Origin: Oscillospiraceae bacterium
GTDB taxonomy: Bacteria; Bacillota; Clostridia; Oscillospirales; Oscillospiraceae
Direction: 5' to 3'
NCBI GenBank assembly: GCA_902802045.1
Contig: CADCKQ010000002.1
Coordinates: forward strand, 332,632-396,631
Length of the DNA stretch: 64,000 nt
The stretch's first letter is position 1; each line of letters begins with the position of its first letter. The notes beneath the pieces were generated by a model. It did no database searches. It saw nothing but the letters and a program-made list of their open reading frames with translations, and was not told where the DNA came from. This document shows positions 35,880 to 44,221 of the stretch, one piece after another. Made by a program: the position numbers and the translations under genes.

Positions 35880-36126
35880 CTGCAAGGCCCTCCAGCAGGC
35901 CTTCTTCAGGCTTGATGCCAAGGGCCCTGGCAGCTGCTCCGGACTTGATGATCTTCTTCAAGCATTCCCTGTTCCGGCAGCAGTACGCGCCTCTGCCCTG
36001 GAGTCGGCCTGTCCTGTCTATCTCCACTTTCCCGTCGGGAGTTCTGACGATCCTTATAAGGTCGCTCTTCGGTTTTCTCTCACGACAGGCAAGACATTGC
36101 CTCTCGGGCACTTTTTTCTCTTTCAC
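35869..36126 (-). CDS. YlxR (DUF448) protein
   Basis: 85 residues with the family motifs PERQCLACRERKPKSDLIRIVR and GRGAYCCRNRECLKKII. It is a small nucleic-acid-binding protein next to nusA; in some bacteria it acts as a regulator of RNase P or of transcription. Confidence 0.92.
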   Translation of the reverse strand: MKEKKVPERQCLACRERKPKSDLIRIVRTPDGKVEIDRTGRLQGRGAYCCRNRECLKKIIKSGAAARALGIKPEEGLLEGLADEL

Positions 36127-37179
36127 TTAAGCCTCCGATTCGGGCTTTATATCGATCTTGAATCCTGTAAGCTTGGCTGCAAGACGGGCGTTCTGGCCTT
36201 CCTTGCCTATTGCGAGCGAAAGCTGTGAGTCCGGAACAATAACTCTGCAGCTCTTTCCGTCCTCGAGCATAGTTACGCTGAGGACCTCGGAAGGTGCCAG
36301 CGATGCAGCGATATAGTCCTCGGGGATATCGCTGTAGTTAATGATATCGATCTTCTCTCCGCGGAGTTCATTTACTATATTTGCAACTCTCGCACCCTTG
36401 GGGCCGACGCACGAACCTATCGGATCCACATTGGCATCCATGGACCACACGGCGATCTTTGTTCTCGAGCCTGCTTCTCTGGCTATGGACCTTATCTCGA
36501 CAGTCCCGTCAGCTATCTCAGGAACTTCAAGCTCGAAAAGCCTCTTTACGAGCCCGGGATGCGTACGGCTGATAACGACCTGAGGCCCTCTTGGATTATT
36601 CTTGACCTCTACGACATAGACCTTGATCCTGTCGCCTTCTCTTAAGGATTCTGACTTCACTCTCTCGTTAGGCGTCAGGATTGCTTCTGTGAGCTCGCTG
36701 TTCGAACTGATGCGGATGGAGACATAACCGTTTCTGGGTTCAACATGACTCACGACGCCTGTCAGGATCTCATGCTCTTTTGAAGTGAACTCATCATATA
36801 CTATTCCGCGCTCAGCTTCCCTGATGCCCTGGATTATGACCTGCTTCGCGCTCTGAGCTGCGATTCTTCCGAATTTCTTGGTTTCGACCGGAACAGCAAT
36901 AACATCTCCTATCTCCGCTTTTTTGACCGATTTTCTGGCAGCGTCGAGAGTAATCTCTTTATTCGGGTCTTCGACATTTTCCACCACCGTTTTTAAGATA
37001 TTCATCTCGATACGTCTTGTAGGTTCGTCGACGATGATCTCGAAATTATCCTCACATTCCGGAAAATCCCGTCTGAAAGCTGTTTTCATGGCGAGCTGGA
37101 TCTTCTCATACATGAATTCTCTGGGGATCCCCTTTTCTTTTTCGAGCTGTGCTACCGCATCAAAAAACTCTGCGTTCAT
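36127..37179 (-). CDS. nusA: transcription termination/antitermination factor NusA
   Basis: 350 residues: an N-terminal RNA polymerase-binding domain (FDAVAQLEKEKGIPREFMYEKI), an S1 domain (about 130-200) and two KH domains (DPIGSCVGPKGARVANI; LAIGKEGQNARLAAKLTG). It lacks the acidic repeats of the enterobacterial protein, as usual for Bacillota. Confidence 0.97.
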   Translation of the reverse strand: MNAEFFDAVAQLEKEKGIPREFMYEKIQLAMKTAFRRDFPECEDNFEIIVDEPTRRIEMNILKTVVENVEDPNKEITLDAARKSVKKAEIGDVIAVPVETKKFGRIAAQSAKQVIIQGIREAERGIVYDEFTSKEHEILTGVVSHVEPRNGYVSIRISSNSELTEAILTPNERVKSESLREGDRIKVYVVEVKNNPRGPQVVISRTHPGLVKRLFELEVPEIADGTVEIRSIAREAGSRTKIAVWSMDANVDPIGSCVGPKGARVANIVNELRGEKIDIINYSDIPEDYIAASLAPSEVLSVTMLEDGKSCRVIVPDSQLSLAIGKEGQNARLAAKLTGFKIDIKPESEA

Positions 37180-37195
37180 CTTAAATCTAATCCTT

Positions 37196-37651
37196 TCAGA
37201 AGGTTACGTGCAGTCTTACCTGCGCTATATCCTGTTTTTTTATTTTCATTTCTTCATTACCGACCAGAAGCCTGATATCTCCGTCTTCATACGATAAAAG
37301 CTTACCGATCAGCGACTTTTTCCCGTCAGTGCTTTTATAAAGCCTGACCTCCACATCAGAGCCCAGAAACTTTTCAAAATCGGACGGCCTCTTAAGCTCT
37401 CTCTCGGCACCGGGAGACCCTACTTCAAATACATAGCTCTCTGCGATCGGATCTGCCTCGTCAAGGACCGGGTCAAGCCTTCTGCTTACTCTTTCGCAGT
37501 CATCTATGGTGACACCGCCGTCTTTATCAATGAAGACTCTCAGATAAAAAGTGCCTGCCTCTTTTATATACTCTACATCCCAGAGGCTGCAGCCTTCTTC
37601 TTCGACATAAGGTCTGACAAGCTCCGATACTGTCTCGCTTACTTTGCTCAA
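37196..37651 (-). CDS. rimP: ribosome maturation factor RimP
   Basis: A 151-residue 30S maturation factor (LRVFIDKDGGVTIDDCERVSR; YVFEVGSPGAERELKRPSDFEKFLG). I place the start at a TTG at 37651 because GGAG lies seven bases upstream; the open frame upstream of it runs through the leader hairpin. It is the first gene of the nine-gene operon ending in ribF. Confidence 0.94.
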   Translation of the reverse strand: MSKVSETVSELVRPYVEEEGCSLWDVEYIKEAGTFYLRVFIDKDGGVTIDDCERVSRRLDPVLDEADPIAESYVFEVGSPGAERELKRPSDFEKFLGSDVEVRLYKSTDGKKSLIGKLLSYEDGDIRLLVGNEEMKIKKQDIAQVRLHVTF

Positions 37652-37672
37652 AGCTAACTCCTTTTTCCCAAG

Positions 37673-37697
37673 AAAAAGAGCGGGCTCACACCCACTC
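37673..37697 (-). ncRNA. rimP leader hairpin
   Basis: On the minus strand GAGTGGG/CCCGCTC closes a six-base loop and is followed by TTTTTC, 20 or so bases before the rimP start. This is the terminator-like hairpin found before rimP in many Bacillota (rimP leader), probably an attenuator for the operon. Confidence 0.7.
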
Positions 37698-37758
37698 TTC
37701 ATCCAAATACTAACTTACCATGTACTTATAACACAAGAAAGCGCAAAATGCAAGCCTT

Positions 37759-38577
37759 TTATACATAAAAATCCTCAACATAATGTGCATAGAACTCCTC
37801 GAGGCAAAGGCCGTTTTCCATAATAAACTTTGCAGCTTCTTCTCCAACATATCTGTAGTGCCACGGCTCGTCCCACCCTGTCAGGAGCATTTTCTTGGTA
37901 GGAAATCGCTGGATAAAACCGTATTCCGCGCAGTTCTCATTCAGAAACTTATAAAACTCCGTATTTGCTTTTGCAACTGCGCTGTCATTTTTGCCTTTCT
38001 CGAAAATATCGACAGCAAGTCCGAGCTGGTGCTCGCTTGTACCCGGAAACATAACGGACTTTCTGGCCAGCTCGACAGCAGTCTCCTGATCGACCTTGAC
38101 TCCGTTATAGCCGTATTCGTAATACTGCCACCAGAGGCCGTTAAAGCGCTTGTTCTGCCATGCCCAGTTGACATAGGCGCTGCCTATGACCACTTTATAC
38201 CCCTCATCGTTGATAAGGGAAATGAAATCTTCGAGATAATCTATGGCATCCACGCTGAAATATGCGTTATATTCGGACAGCTTACTTGTTTCGGGCTCAT
38301 AGCTTGAAGTGAGCATATGGTCAGGATCGTCACGAATAAGGGAATACTGCGTCTCGTTTATATCTATATCCGGCCAGTCAAGCTCATCATCAGCGCTGAC
38401 TGTTTCTTCTGACGCCTCGGGATCCGTAAAGATACTGTTTTCAATCGTCAGATAGCCGCCCTGTACCCCGCCGAGAATAACTTCGCTTTTGCTCGTCATC
38501 CTCGCAGAAACAATAACTGCAAGCAGCACGCAGAGTGCCGCCATTGAAAAAATCCATAAGATCCTTTTAGTCTTCAT
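37759..38577 (-). CDS. D-alanyl-D-alanine carboxypeptidase, VanY/M15 family
   Basis: 272 residues: an N-terminal signal anchor (about 8-27), an acidic linker, then an M15B zinc peptidase domain. It has the motifs SEHQLGLAVDIF (SxHxxGxAxD) and EPWHYRYVG (ExxH), which hold Zn and the catalytic Glu. It trims D-Ala from peptidoglycan stem peptides outside the membrane. The ATG lies nine bases after a consensus -10, leaving almost no leader. Confidence 0.93.
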   Translation of the reverse strand: MKTKRILWIFSMAALCVLLAVIVSARMTSKSEVILGGVQGGYLTIENSIFTDPEASEETVSADDELDWPDIDINETQYSLIRDDPDHMLTSSYEPETSKLSEYNAYFSVDAIDYLEDFISLINDEGYKVVIGSAYVNWAWQNKRFNGLWWQYYEYGYNGVKVDQETAVELARKSVMFPGTSEHQLGLAVDIFEKGKNDSAVAKANTEFYKFLNENCAEYGFIQRFPTKKMLLTGWDEPWHYRYVGEEAAKFIMENGLCLEEFYAHYVEDFYV

Positions 38578-38585
38578 GATGCCGT

Positions 38586-38614
38586 ATTATAACATCGAAT
38601 CAATTCAAAAACAA
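38586..38614 (-). promoter_or_regulatory. vanY-like gene promoter
   Basis: TTGTTT (38609-38614), 17 bp, TATAAT (38586-38591) on the minus strand; the start codon follows after eight bases. Confidence 0.65.
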
Positions 38615-38651
38615 TGTAGTATTCGTGAACAATACTCCGCTCTTATTCTCC

Positions 38652-39689
38652 TTATACTCCGAGCGTGCCGCGGTCATATTGAAACAGTGTCTCATTGATC
38701 TCGAATATGTCATAGTTCCCAAGTTCTATGAAACATTTTACTATTACATCTGTCAGATCATAGTCTGTAAATGTATATCCTGCGACGTTTAACAGTCTGT
38801 CTGCATCCTTCAAGGGAAGACTGAGCGCGATTATCAGACACAGCACAGTCTCCTTTGAAGGGTGATATGTCTTATCTCCTTTTATCTTGGAAAATGTCTG
38901 TTTGCTGATATTAGCCTTTTTATAACACTCCACATCAGTCATCCCGCTGTCATCTATATACTTAAAAAGAGTATCGCGAAATCCTGCATCTTCCCTGTGC
39001 TTTATTTTGATCAGTTCCCCGATATCCTCCAGGGGCATCTGCATCTGCGCGCTGTAAGAATAGCTCGCTTCGGTTTTATATTCTGCGTCTTTATCAAAGA
39101 GCGCTTGCGAGTGGAACGGAACATTGTCTCCCCGGATTTCATGTCTTCTTCTTTTCCGGGAATATACATAGTTGTCATCTATGTAGCTCTCAACCGCAGA
39201 AAAGAGCTTACGGCTGATCTCATACGAAGTTTTATCGAAAACGCAGAGAAATACCTCCATCTCGTTTTCCATAAGAAAAGCAGTAATTGCAGATATTGCG
39301 ATCTGCATCACCTGATCTTTGGGAAAGCCGTAGGTTCCTGCAGAGATAAGCGGCAAGGCCGTGCTTTTGCAATCAAGCTCCGCAGCCTTCTGCAGTGCAA
39401 CGGTATAAGCCTCTTCCAGCAGTTCTTTTTCTCCATGGTCTCCGCCCGTGTATACCGGCCCGATCACATGAATAATATACTTTGCATCCAGATCATAGGC
39501 GCCTGTTGCTATCGCCCGGCCGACTTCAAGCGGAACCTTTCTGCTGCATTCTTCGTCAAGCCTTTTGCCTGCTGCATGATGTATCGCGTAGTCAACGCCG
39601 CTGTATCCTATCATCAGCGAATTGGTCGTGTTGACCAGAGCATCTGCACTTACCGATGTTATATCTTCCCGGATTATTTTAAACGGCAT
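38652..39689 (-). CDS. macro domain fused to an XRE-like C-terminal domain
   Basis: 345 residues. Residues 1 to about 175 are a macro domain (FKIIREDITSVSADALVNTTNS; GYSGVDYAIHHAAG; LPLISAGTYGFP) likely to bind ADP-ribose or its esters. After a linker, the last 110 residues hold a helix-turn-helix-like segment (DVECYKKANISKQTFSKIKGD) and a GNYDIFEINETLF end. That module recurs in Bacillota fused to other domains. The pairing suggests regulation or defence linked to ADP-ribose, which is inference. A single-gene unit with AGGGTGAT before the ATG. Confidence 0.88.
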   Translation of the reverse strand: MPFKIIREDITSVSADALVNTTNSLMIGYSGVDYAIHHAAGKRLDEECSRKVPLEVGRAIATGAYDLDAKYIIHVIGPVYTGGDHGEKELLEEAYTVALQKAAELDCKSTALPLISAGTYGFPKDQVMQIAISAITAFLMENEMEVFLCVFDKTSYEISRKLFSAVESYIDDNYVYSRKRRRHEIRGDNVPFHSQALFDKDAEYKTEASYSYSAQMQMPLEDIGELIKIKHREDAGFRDTLFKYIDDSGMTDVECYKKANISKQTFSKIKGDKTYHPSKETVLCLIIALSLPLKDADRLLNVAGYTFTDYDLTDVIVKCFIELGNYDIFEINETLFQYDRGTLGV

Positions 39690-39798
39690 ACTATCACCCT
39701 TTTTCTGTCTTTATTATTTCATTTGAACTGTTGTGTATCTTGCCGGACATTTCTGATTATCCGATTTTGATTATAGCACATTCGGGCTCAAATAAAAG

Positions 39799-39829
39799 AA
39801 GCCGCTCCCAAAGGGAACGGCTTTTTATA
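39799..39829 (-). terminator. terminator of the nfn-SLOG operon
   Basis: Stem AAGCCGTTCC/GGGAgCGGCTT (one offset) with a T-rich tract on the minus strand, 17 bases after the SLOG gene. Confidence 0.8.
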
Positions 39830-39845
39830 AAAATCTTTGTTTATC

Positions 39846-40307
39846 TCAGATATAGACAACTTCTTTTCCGAGCGAGACGGCATAGTTTATCGTATATTCG
39901 GTTCCTCCCGGGATGCCTTCGTAGAAGGCCAGAACGCGTGATGAGTTGTTGACCATCCACTGATCCCTGGATATATATACGAACCGGTAATATTTCTCCG
40001 AGGTGTAATGGACCTCATCCGCCTCGGAAATGATCCTCAGGTAAATATTGCGCCATGCGGAGGGCCACCTGTCCGCTACATTCCTGTAAGGAACTGCAGC
40101 TACAAGCTCAAGATCGCTTTTGCCGGAGGCTTTCAAGTCCAGCACTGCCTCCCCGGCCCAGAGATCTACTCCTCTGGCCATACCGGTTATAAAACGGGTA
40201 TATCCTTCGGAAACGGATCTGTCTATTGCGGTCTTGAGTCTGTCCCTGACTTCAGCTTCCGAGGCGCTCAGCTTATCCGGCCTGTGTCCGGTAAAACAGA
40301 GAGTCAC
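39846..40307 (-). CDS. SLOG-fold protein, YpsA-like (DUF1273)
   Basis: 153 residues with the YpsA/DUF1273 pattern: LCFTGHRPDKL at the start, TRFITGMARGVDLWAGEAVL, and a late EGIPGGTEYTINYAV. SLOG proteins bind nucleotides or NAD-derived ligands; YpsA affects cell division in bacilli. It overlaps the nfnB end by four bases and shares its transcript. Confidence 0.9.
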   Translation of the reverse strand: MTLCFTGHRPDKLSASEAEVRDRLKTAIDRSVSEGYTRFITGMARGVDLWAGEAVLDLKASGKSDLELVAAVPYRNVADRWPSAWRNIYLRIISEADEVHYTSEKYYRFVYISRDQWMVNNSSRVLAFYEGIPGGTEYTINYAVSLGKEVVYI

Positions 40308-41698
40308 TTCTTCGCTTTAATATATTCGTCAATAGACTTCGCGCCGGTCTTGCCAGCACCCATAGCCATTATGACGGTGGCAGATCCGGTAACGGCATCT
40401 CCTCCTGCAAAGACGCCCTCGCGTGCTGTCTTTCCGTTGTCATCAGCTTCGATGCCGCCCTTGCGTGTAAATGTAAGTCCCTCGGTGGTATCCCTTATGA
40501 GCGGATTCGGCGAGGTGCCGATCGCTATTATTACCGTATCGACGTCGAGGACCCAGTTGCTGCCTTCAACAGCCACAGGTTTTCTGCGCCCCTTCTCGTC
40601 GGGCTCGCCGAGCTCCTGGCGAATAAGCTCTATACCGGTCACATGTCCGTTTTCGTCCCCGTGGATCGCGCAGGGGTTATTGAGAAGATTGAATTCTATT
40701 CCCTCTGCCTCTGCATGCTCGACTTCCTCCATACGGGCAGGCAGTTCATCCCTGCCGCGTCGGTAAGTGATATAAACATGCTCTGCTCCGAGCCTCTTTG
40801 CTACTCTTGCAGCGTCCATTGCGACATTGCCCGCACCGACGACCGCCACACGGCTGAATTTCTTAATGGGTGTGTCGTAGTCTTCTCTGTAGGCCTTCAT
40901 GAGGTTCGTACGGGTCAGAATCTCGTTTGCGCTGTATACGCCGAGAAGATTCTCTCCGGGTATGTGCAGGAACTGCGGGAGTCCTGCTCCGGAGCCTATG
41001 AATACTGCTTCATATCCTTCGGACTCAAAAAGCTCATCGACAGTGATTGATTTGCCTATGATGGCGTCAGTAATTATTTTGACTCCCATCGCCTTGAGGT
41101 TGTCTATTTCTGCCGCAACTATTTCCTTGGGAAGACGGAACTGCGGGATACCGTAGACCAGAACGCCGCCCGCTTTATGAAGGCTTTCGTATATGGTAAC
41201 GTCATAGCCGAGCTTTCTCAGATCTCCGGCGCAGGTGAGCCCTGAAGGTCCGGAGCCGATGACTGCGACCTTATGGCCGTTGGATTCGGGAACCTTGATC
41301 TCTTCCTTTTCTTCCCTGTTCATATGCCGGTCGGCAACAAAGCGTTCGAGTCTTCCTATTCCGACACTCTCACCTTTTATGCCTCTTACGCACTTGCTCT
41401 CGCACTGTTTTTCCTGAGGACATACTCTTCCGCAGACTGCAGGAAGTGAGTTGGTGCTCTTTAAGATCTCGTAGGCAGCATCATAGTCGCCTTCATTTAC
41501 TTTAGCTATAAACTCAGGGATCCTCACCTGTACGGGACAGCCCTGGCGGCAATGAGGATCTCGGCAATTGAGACACCTCTTTGCCTCTGCTCTGGCAAGT
41601 TCCTCGGTATAGCCGAGAGCGACCTCGTCAAAGTTGCCCGCTCTTTCGATCGGATCCTGTTCGGGCATCAGGTTTTTCGTTAAGCTCATATCAGCCAT
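40304..41698 (-). CDS. nfnB: NfnB/glutamate synthase small-subunit-like flavoprotein
   Basis: About 464 residues: an N-terminal two-[4Fe-4S] domain with CLNCRDPHCRQGCPV and CGRVCPQEKQCESKC, then FAD (VIGSGPSGLTCAGDL) and NAD(P) (VVGAGNVAMDAA) domains. Beside the 290-residue partner it forms NfnAB, which couples NADH and reduced ferredoxin to NADP reduction by electron bifurcation. Annotation as a GltD-like protein is common, but no glutamate synthase large subunit is present. The ATG at 41698 overlaps the nfnA stop. Confidence 0.9.
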   Translation of the reverse strand: MADMSLTKNLMPEQDPIERAGNFDEVALGYTEELARAEAKRCLNCRDPHCRQGCPVQVRIPEFIAKVNEGDYDAAYEILKSTNSLPAVCGRVCPQEKQCESKCVRGIKGESVGIGRLERFVADRHMNREEKEEIKVPESNGHKVAVIGSGPSGLTCAGDLRKLGYDVTIYESLHKAGGVLVYGIPQFRLPKEIVAAEIDNLKAMGVKIITDAIIGKSITVDELFESEGYEAVFIGSGAGLPQFLHIPGENLLGVYSANEILTRTNLMKAYREDYDTPIKKFSRVAVVGAGNVAMDAARVAKRLGAEHVYITYRRGRDELPARMEEVEHAEAEGIEFNLLNNPCAIHGDENGHVTGIELIRQELGEPDEKGRRKPVAVEGSNWVLDVDTVIIAIGTSPNPLIRDTTEGLTFTRKGGIEADDNGKTAREGVFAGGDAVTGSATVIMAMGAGKTGAKSIDEYIKAKK

Positions 41699-42563
41699 TG
41701 CGTACACCCCCCGTCAGATTGCAGATGTGTTTGGCCGCCTCATCCTCTTCATCTTTGTAAAAGGCGCTTCTCTTTATAAGGGAATCAAAATCGACCTCAT
41801 GCGCGTCAAAATCCGGTCCGTCAACACAGGCGAACTTCGTCTCTCCGCCGACTATAACGCGGCAGCAGCCGCACATGCCGGTACCGTCTACCATGATCGG
41901 GTCAAGAGATATAATGGTCTTTATCCCGTAAGGTCTGGTGACATCAGCGAGGAATTTCATCATGATATCAGGCCCGATGGCGACCACTCTGTCGAACTGT
42001 GCTTTGCCGGAGGCAATATTGGCTTCAATCTCCTGCTTGAGGAATACCGTCGTGAAACCTTTTTCGCCATAGGATCCGTCATCCGTGCACATGATAAGCT
42101 TATCTGAAACTGCAGAAAGCTCCTCCTTCAGAATTACGATATCAGCGCTTCTGAAGCCGGCTATGAAGGTGACTTCTATACCCTTTTCGTGCATCTCCTT
42201 GGCTATAGGATACGCAATAGCGCAGCCTACTCCTCCTCCGACAACGCAGACCTTTTTAAGCCCCTCCATTTCCGTGGCTTTGCCGAGAGGTCCTACAAAG
42301 TCTGCGATGCAATCGCCCTCGTTCAGGGTGTGAAGCATCTTTGTTGTACGTCCTGCAGCCTGAACCATGACTGTAACAGTTCCCTTTTCGCGGTCATATC
42401 CGGCTACGGAAACGGGCACTCTCTCGCCCTGCTCATCGAGCCTGAAAATGACGAACTGGCCCGCCCGGGCATGTTTTGCCACAAGAGGGGCCTCGATTTC
42501 GAAAAGGCAGATCGTCTTCGCGTCGTTCAGGAATCTCTTGGTTACGACTTTAAACACTTTCAT
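41691..42563 (-). CDS. nfnA: NfnA: ferredoxin-NADP reductase-type subunit
   Basis: A 290-residue PyrK-like FAD/NAD-binding protein: an FAD domain (AGQFVIFRLDEQGERVPVSVAGYD), an NAD domain (CVVGGGVGCAIAYPIAKEM), and C-terminal [2Fe-2S] cysteines (GTGMCGCCRV..KFACVDGPDFD). It is the first gene of nfnA-nfnB-SLOG. Confidence 0.9.
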   Translation of the reverse strand: MKVFKVVTKRFLNDAKTICLFEIEAPLVAKHARAGQFVIFRLDEQGERVPVSVAGYDREKGTVTVMVQAAGRTTKMLHTLNEGDCIADFVGPLGKATEMEGLKKVCVVGGGVGCAIAYPIAKEMHEKGIEVTFIAGFRSADIVILKEELSAVSDKLIMCTDDGSYGEKGFTTVFLKQEIEANIASGKAQFDRVVAIGPDIMMKFLADVTRPYGIKTIISLDPIMVDGTGMCGCCRVIVGGETKFACVDGPDFDAHEVDFDSLIKRSAFYKDEEDEAAKHICNLTGGVRNG

Positions 42564-42601
42564 TACCTTCTTTTTATATTTTTTTGATTTTCCATTTTTT
42601 G

Positions 42602-42630
42602 ATTATACTATATCATTTGTTTTAATTCAA
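42602..42630 (-). promoter_or_regulatory. nfn operon promoter
   Basis: TTGAAT (42625-42630), 17 bp, TATAAT (42602-42607) on the minus strand. Confidence 0.8.
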
Positions 42631-42644
42631 TAAACACGGAATTA

Positions 42645-42674
42645 AAAACAGAGCGGATCCCGCCGCTCTGTTTT
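42645..42674. terminator. terminator after murC
   Basis: Perfect 12-bp stem (AAAACAGAGCGG/CCGCTCTGTTTT) with a six-base loop, 118 bases after the murC stop and just upstream of the nfn promoter. Confidence 0.85.
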
Positions 42675-42791
42675 CTATGATGATTGAGGACAAAATGAAA
42701 AAGATAAAACTGCTACTTGCAAATAATAATATACCTGCCAATTATTTCATAATTAAGCAATAAAATGTTACAGAATTATTAAATGCACAAA

Positions 42792-44168
42792 TTATTTCAA
42801 AAGATCCTCACCAATTTTGTACACATTGCCGGCACCGACCGTGAGTATGATGTCTCCCGGCTGGACTGTCTTTCTGAGCGCCTGTTCGAGTTCCTCAAAT
42901 GTCGGATAGAATCTGGCACCTGTCACCTTCTCCGCCAGGTCTTCACTTGAGATGCCTATCGTATTCTGTTCCCTTGCTGCATATATTTCTGCGAGAAGCA
43001 CCACATCGGGACGTCTGAGCTGTTCGACAAATCTGTCAAAAAGCGCAGCTGTTCTGGAATATGTGTGCGGCTGAAAGACCAGAACAGTCCTCTTGTAGTT
43101 GAGCTTTTCGACGGCGTCGAGAAGTGCCTTGACCTCTCCCGGATGGTGGGCGTAGTCATCATAGACATCGGCGCCTTCGAATTTCCCTTTGAACTCAAAT
43201 CTCCTGCCCGCTCCGTTGAAGCCTGCAAGCCCGTATTTGACGGCGTTGGGTTTGGCTCCGACACAGATCGCAGCGGCAGTCGCAGCTAAGGCGTTTTTCA
43301 CGTTGTGGAGACCGGGGACATGCAGAGTCACATCCGTAAACTTTTTCCCCTTGTAATAGATGTTGAATTTTGAATTCGTGCCCTTGAAGCTGATCTTATC
43401 GGCATATACATCCGCCTCCGGAGTCAGTCCGAAGGTGACGATCTTTCTGTCTATGTTTTTGACTGCTTCATGAACACTGGGTTCGTCATTGTTTATGACG
43501 ACAAATCCGCCGTTTTTCGGAGTACGAAGTGCAAATTTTCTGAAGGATTTCTGCAAATCTTTGAGATCCTTGAAGTAATCCAGATGATCCTCTTCAATAT
43601 TCAGTATTACTGCGACAGTCGGATGAAAATTCAGGAAGGAATTATAGTACTCGCAGGCCTCCATAATAATGGTGTTGCCTTTGCCTACCCTGTGGCCGGA
43701 ATTCGTCCCGAGAAGAGGCAGGGTCCCTCCGATCATGACTGTAGGGTCCTTCTCCGCAGCCATCATGATATGGGTCGTCATGGAAGTGGTCGTAGTCTTG
43801 CCATGGGTCCCGGAAATGCATATAGCGTTTTCGTAGTCCTTGGAGATCGCGCCCCAGGCCTCGGACCTCTCAAAAACAGGTATTCCGAGTTCCCTGGCTG
43901 CAACTATCTCCGGGTTCTCGTCATGAACTGCGGCTGTCCTTACAAGGAAATCCAGATCCCTGCTTATGTTCTCAGGCCTGTGGCCGATATTGACATGTAT
44001 GCCCATGTCCATCAGATGAGTCACATTGCCGCTCAGATTCATGTCGCTTCCGGAAACGCTGATCCCCATGCTGAACAGTACTTCCGCGAGTGAGGACATG
44101 CTGACTCCGCCAATACCGACAAGATACCCGTTTCTTCCGGGAGACATATAGTTTTCAAAATCTGCCAT
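42792..44168 (-). CDS. murC: UDP-N-acetylmuramate--L-alanine ligase
   Basis: 458 residues from the ATG at 44168 (an in-frame TTG lies five codons upstream). MurC adds L-Ala to UDP-MurNAc. Motifs: GIGGVSMSSLAEVLFSMG near the start, the ATP loop CISGTHGKTTTTSM (about 112-125), the EACEYYNSF segment and DDYAHHPGEVKA. A single gene, divergent from cca, with its own terminator. Confidence 0.96.
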   Translation of the reverse strand: MADFENYMSPGRNGYLVGIGGVSMSSLAEVLFSMGISVSGSDMNLSGNVTHLMDMGIHVNIGHRPENISRDLDFLVRTAAVHDENPEIVAARELGIPVFERSEAWGAISKDYENAICISGTHGKTTTTSMTTHIMMAAEKDPTVMIGGTLPLLGTNSGHRVGKGNTIIMEACEYYNSFLNFHPTVAVILNIEEDHLDYFKDLKDLQKSFRKFALRTPKNGGFVVINNDEPSVHEAVKNIDRKIVTFGLTPEADVYADKISFKGTNSKFNIYYKGKKFTDVTLHVPGLHNVKNALAATAAAICVGAKPNAVKYGLAGFNGAGRRFEFKGKFEGADVYDDYAHHPGEVKALLDAVEKLNYKRTVLVFQPHTYSRTAALFDRFVEQLRRPDVVLLAEIYAAREQNTIGISSEDLAEKVTGARFYPTFEELEQALRKTVQPGDIILTVGAGNVYKIGEDLLK

Positions 44169-44183
44169 AATATTTTCTGCCAA

Positions 44184-44212
44184 TTCACAAATTAAGAATA
44201 AAGTGGTATTAT
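44184..44212 (+). promoter_or_regulatory. cca operon promoter
   Basis: TTCACA (44184-44189), 17 bp, TATTAT (44207-44212). The GTG start at 44222 is about ten bases after the -10, so the leader would be nil or very short. Confidence 0.55.
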
Positions 44213-44221
44213 TATAATACC

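Noticed and set aside
40304..41698. Glutamate synthase small subunit (gltD)
   Set aside because: No large subunit is nearby, and the PyrK-like partner with [2Fe-2S] cysteines fits NfnAB better.
42695..42763. A 22-codon plus-strand frame (MKKIKLLLANNN...) behind GAGG
   Set aside because: Very short, AT-rich, antisense to the murC downstream region and placed after a terminator; likely chance.
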